A stretch of DNA of 64,000 nt from Marinifilum caeruleilacunae (GTDB lineage: Bacteria > Bacteroidota > Bacteroidia > Bacteroidales > Marinifilaceae), in the NCBI RefSeq assembly GCF_013141825.1, contig NZ_RZNH01000001.1, forward strand, positions 1 through 64,000, given 5' to 3'. Below the pieces are notes generated by a model, which was not told the DNA's origin, made no database searches, and was given only the letters and a program-made list of their open reading frames with translations. The position numbers and the translations under genes are program-made. Below are positions 61,916 to 64,000 of this stretch, piece after piece; position 1 is the stretch's first letter; the number at the start of each line of letters is the position of its first letter.

Positions 61916-62638
61916 ATGCCTACCGAAACAGTTGTTCATATTAAAGATATAGGTGAAGTGCACCTTAGGAAGGATAAGCGATTCAAACGCTTATCAATTC
62001 GAATGGCACCCACAAAAGGCATTTGGATCAACCTTCCTTATGGTATTGGCCAGGATGAAGCAATCCAATTTGCCATTGAAAATAAAAACTGGATCATCCA
62101 AGCAAAGAAAAAAAAGGAAGAAAAGGAGAATCAACAAACCAGGTTTAGCGAGGAATCAGTATTTAGAACAAAATACCACGAATTAAGAATTAAGCCTGCA
62201 GCTACAAAATCATATGATTCAAAACTAAACAATGGCTTACTTGAAGTGATTTATCCGAAAGGTATGGATGTGAACAATGAAGAATTGCAACAGTTCATAC
62301 GCAATTCCATAGTCGAAACTCTACGCCGTGAAGCCAAATATTATTTACCCAAAAGGTTAGAGTATTTAGCCAGGAAACATGGATTTACCTATACATCGGT
62401 ACAAGTTAAAAACACAAAGAGCAGGTGGGGATCATGTTCGCATGATAATAAAATCAACCTAAGCCTGCATTTAATGAGGTTGCCCGAAGAGCTTTCCGAT
62501 ATGGTCATTCTTCACGAATTGTGCCATACGAAGGTTAAAAATCATTCGAAAACCTTTTGGGAGCTTTTGGCTAGCCATTGTCCTGGGCTTACTGAGAAGA
62601 AGAATCAAATCAAGAAATACGCTATAAACATCATTTAA
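61916..62638 (+). CDS. YgjP-type M48-like metallopeptidase (DUF45)
   Basis: A 240-residue protein of the YgjP/DUF45 family. The zinc site is HELCHTKVKNHSKTFW (HExxH plus downstream His) near residue 200, preceded by the family motif TKSRWGSCSHDNKINLSLHLMRLP. It is presumed cytoplasmic; the substrate is unknown. An intrinsic-terminator hairpin lies directly before its start codon, so expression may depend on read-through from the preceding gene. The next gene starts immediately after its stop. Confidence 0.88.
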   Translation: MPTETVVHIKDIGEVHLRKDKRFKRLSIRMAPTKGIWINLPYGIGQDEAIQFAIENKNWIIQAKKKKEEKENQQTRFSEESVFRTKYHELRIKPAATKSYDSKLNNGLLEVIYPKGMDVNNEELQQFIRNSIVETLRREAKYYLPKRLEYLARKHGFTYTSVQVKNTKSRWGSCSHDNKINLSLHLMRLPEELSDMVILHELCHTKVKNHSKTFWELLASHCPGLTEKKNQIKKYAINII

Positions 62639-62986
62639 ATGAGCAAAGAAATATACATTGTTATCGGATTGTGTGTTTTTGCCTTTCTATTGGGAGGTCG
62701 CCTTAAAAAAGCTTTAAACTCTAAAGGACAGAAGCAAACCAAAAGGAAATCCAAGCCTGCCAAAAAGGAAGTTTCTCCAACTCAAATCAAGCTTCGCCGC
62801 ATATTTACCATTGCAATGCTGGTATTGGTTTTTGGAATTGTAATTTTTATGATCCCGGCATTATCCAGAGATCTATTAACTCACAATGGGAACATAAGCG
62901 AAAACCTCATACTTCGAATATTAATTGTAGCATTTGCAATATATATTCTATTTATGGGATTTATGAAGATAAGAAAGTCAAAATAG
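62639..62986 (+). CDS. small two- or three-TM membrane protein
   Basis: A 115-residue protein: TM1 at residues 3-20, a strongly basic loop (KGQKQTKRKSKPAKKEVS), TM2 at about 53-72 and TM3 at about 90-108. Its ATG directly follows the YgjP stop, so it is translationally coupled. I do not recognise a family. Confidence 0.6.
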   Translation: MSKEIYIVIGLCVFAFLLGGRLKKALNSKGQKQTKRKSKPAKKEVSPTQIKLRRIFTIAMLVLVFGIVIFMIPALSRDLLTHNGNISENLILRILIVAFAIYILFMGFMKIRKSK

Positions 62987-63991
62987 GCCTTCTTATCTTT
63001 TATTTTTCTTATCTCATTACAACAGGCTTATTTTTATCACCTCTTCATTGTCTCCTATACTGCACTCTATCTGCCATTTAGGGTGATTGCGCCTCGCTTT
63101 TAAACTCCTTAGAATTTAATAATTGTAAACACAGTGTAAAAAGTGCTTTAAAATCTTATTGATTTACATTCTACAAGTCACAAAATACAATTTCATCTAC
63201 ACTTTCGGTTTACATTAATGAATTAATCATGTAAAATCTTAATGCAACTACTATTTACCTTTGTGAACTGAATCCTCACACTTTTTATTGCACTTTGTAA
63301 CCAAAAAATAAGGAATATTGTAATCTCTCATTTCAAGTGCATATTGACAATTGTAATTAATAAATCCTGTCCTTATCGATTAATAATTCATGATTACAAC
63401 AATAACAGTCCACTAAACCTTTCGTCATAAAGTTCTAATTACCAGTTGTTTTGAATTAATTCGGTAAAGTGTTAGTTTAATATTGTAGTTTACAATGATA
63501 TATGAATAGTGAATAAGCGATTATATTTGTAACATATTGCGCATCAAATCTCTTATATTCAGTGTATTAAGTGATTTATCTTACCTATTAATTTAATAGT
63601 GATCGCGCATGACTTCTCACGAATGCCTAAAAAACAAGTAAATTTGGTAAATTACCTTTGTAAATAGATATTATGACTCTGATATACAGGCTAATTGTTC
63701 GAAACTTCAGCTTTTTCATTAGAAATTTCAATATTATTACTGATTGATTTAAATAAGATCTTATAACATGTCCATACCTCTTTTCTTAGCTAAACAATTA
63801 GGAATAATGATGTTTAGAATGCTTACGATTGTAAATTACAATGTAAATTGATACTTGTAACCTATATTGTTTATTGTTTACATTTATAAATTACAAAGGT
63901 GAAATATTTTTTCTCTATAATCTTGCCATTTGTAAATTAAATTTTACCTTTGTATCAATCGAGATAATTAACATCTGTAAAATACTAAAAC
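62987..63991. promoter_or_regulatory. 1-kb regulatory region rich in TGTAA/TTACA palindromes
   Basis: No substantial ORF. At least a dozen TGTAA or TTACA words occur. Clear palindromes are ATTGTAGTTTACAAT (63482-63496), GGTAAATTACC (63646-63656) and ATTGTAAATTACAAT near 63829-63844. Plus-strand -7 boxes TACCTTTG occur at 63256-63263, 63653-63660 and 63945-63952, and TATATTTG at 63522-63529. Three of these overlap or adjoin a TTTACC/TGTAA element. A 24-codon ORF at 63674-63748 follows the second box; it is probably not a gene. Confidence 0.5.
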
Positions 63992-64000
63992 ATGAAAGAC
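63992..64000 (+). CDS. start of a gene running out of the window
   Basis: ATG AAA GAC at the window edge. It is 40 bp downstream of a perfect TACCTTTG box (63945-63952) with TTG at 63923-63925 and a 19-bp spacer. A TTGTAAAT...TTTTACC inverted repeat lies between the two promoter elements. The product cannot be seen. Confidence 0.45.

Noticed and set aside
63674..63748. 24-codon ORF after the TACCTTTG box as another leader peptide
   Set aside because: No run of a single amino-acid codon, no terminator hairpin after it and no biosynthetic gene identified downstream.
1..64000. Insertion sequences, prophage, CRISPR arrays or integron features
   Set aside because: No transposase, integrase, phage or cas-like ORF and no regularly spaced direct repeats were seen; the periodic DNA at 10.5-12.1 kb is coding curlin repeat.

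Overview
The window looks like a chromosomal segment of a marine-type Bacteroidota (Bacteroidales/Marinilabiliales grade). The evidence is the AT-rich sequence, many promoters of the Bacteroidota form TTG or TTTG - about 20 bp - TAnnTTTG, few Shine-Dalgarno sequences, SusC-type plug domains, and the ribosomal cluster rpsF-rpsR-rplI. This is inference from gene content and signals; there is no 16S gene. I see no transposase, integrase, phage module or CRISPR array.

Layout. 0.2-1.3 kb: a VTT/DedA membrane protein and a small exported protein on the minus strand. 1.4-6.9 kb: a stress and ion module with two universal-stress proteins, a NarL-type sensor kinase and response regulator, and the NhaA Na+/H+ antiporter. 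The same GTAGGGAAATCCCC site precedes the first gene and nhaA. 7-9.7 kb: tRNA-Leu(UAG), an esterase, a nitronate monooxygenase-like protein and a DUF6155 protein. 10-12.1 kb: a very large curlin-repeat amyloid protein. 12.3-18.3 kb: glutamate synthase gltB-gltD. 19.3-31.7 kb: a long arginine/carbamoyl-phosphate block, GNAT-argG-argC-argD-argB-argE-argH-carA-carB. 31.8-33.2 kb: a thioesterase, a methyltransferase and two probable small RNAs. 33.4-36 kb: two MacB/FtsX permeases. 36.1-39 kb: four tandem paralogues that look like the N-terminus of a SusC receptor without its barrel. 39-41 kb: cysE-cysK. 41.2-44.2 kb: assorted small enzymes and exported proteins. 44.3-45.4 kb: rpsF-rpsR-rplI. 45.7-49.5 kb: a DUF2007-USP protein and two tRNA methylthiotransferases. 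49.6-55.1 kb: an FNR-type reductase and the biotin operon bioA-F-G-C-D. 55.3-63 kb: a thioredoxin-like protein, a SlyD-like isomerase, a dicarboxylate symporter, a four-domain fasciclin lipoprotein, a CarH-like MerR/B12 regulator with an ECF sigma factor, and housekeeping hypotheticals. The last 1 kb is a regulatory region rich in TGTAA/TTACA palindromes.

The most striking feature is in the non-coding DNA. The arginine operon is preceded by one promoter followed by four consecutive short ORFs. Each carries a cluster of arginine codons (up to CGA x4), and each is followed by, or overlaps, an intrinsic-terminator hairpin: an apparent four-stage tandem arginine attenuator. Independently, cysE-cysK is preceded by a 52-codon ORF whose last seven sense codons all encode cysteine. 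Together they suggest that this organism uses ribosome-mediated sensing of charged tRNA where better-studied bacteria use ArgR or CysB. I know of no description of the stacked arginine arrangement.
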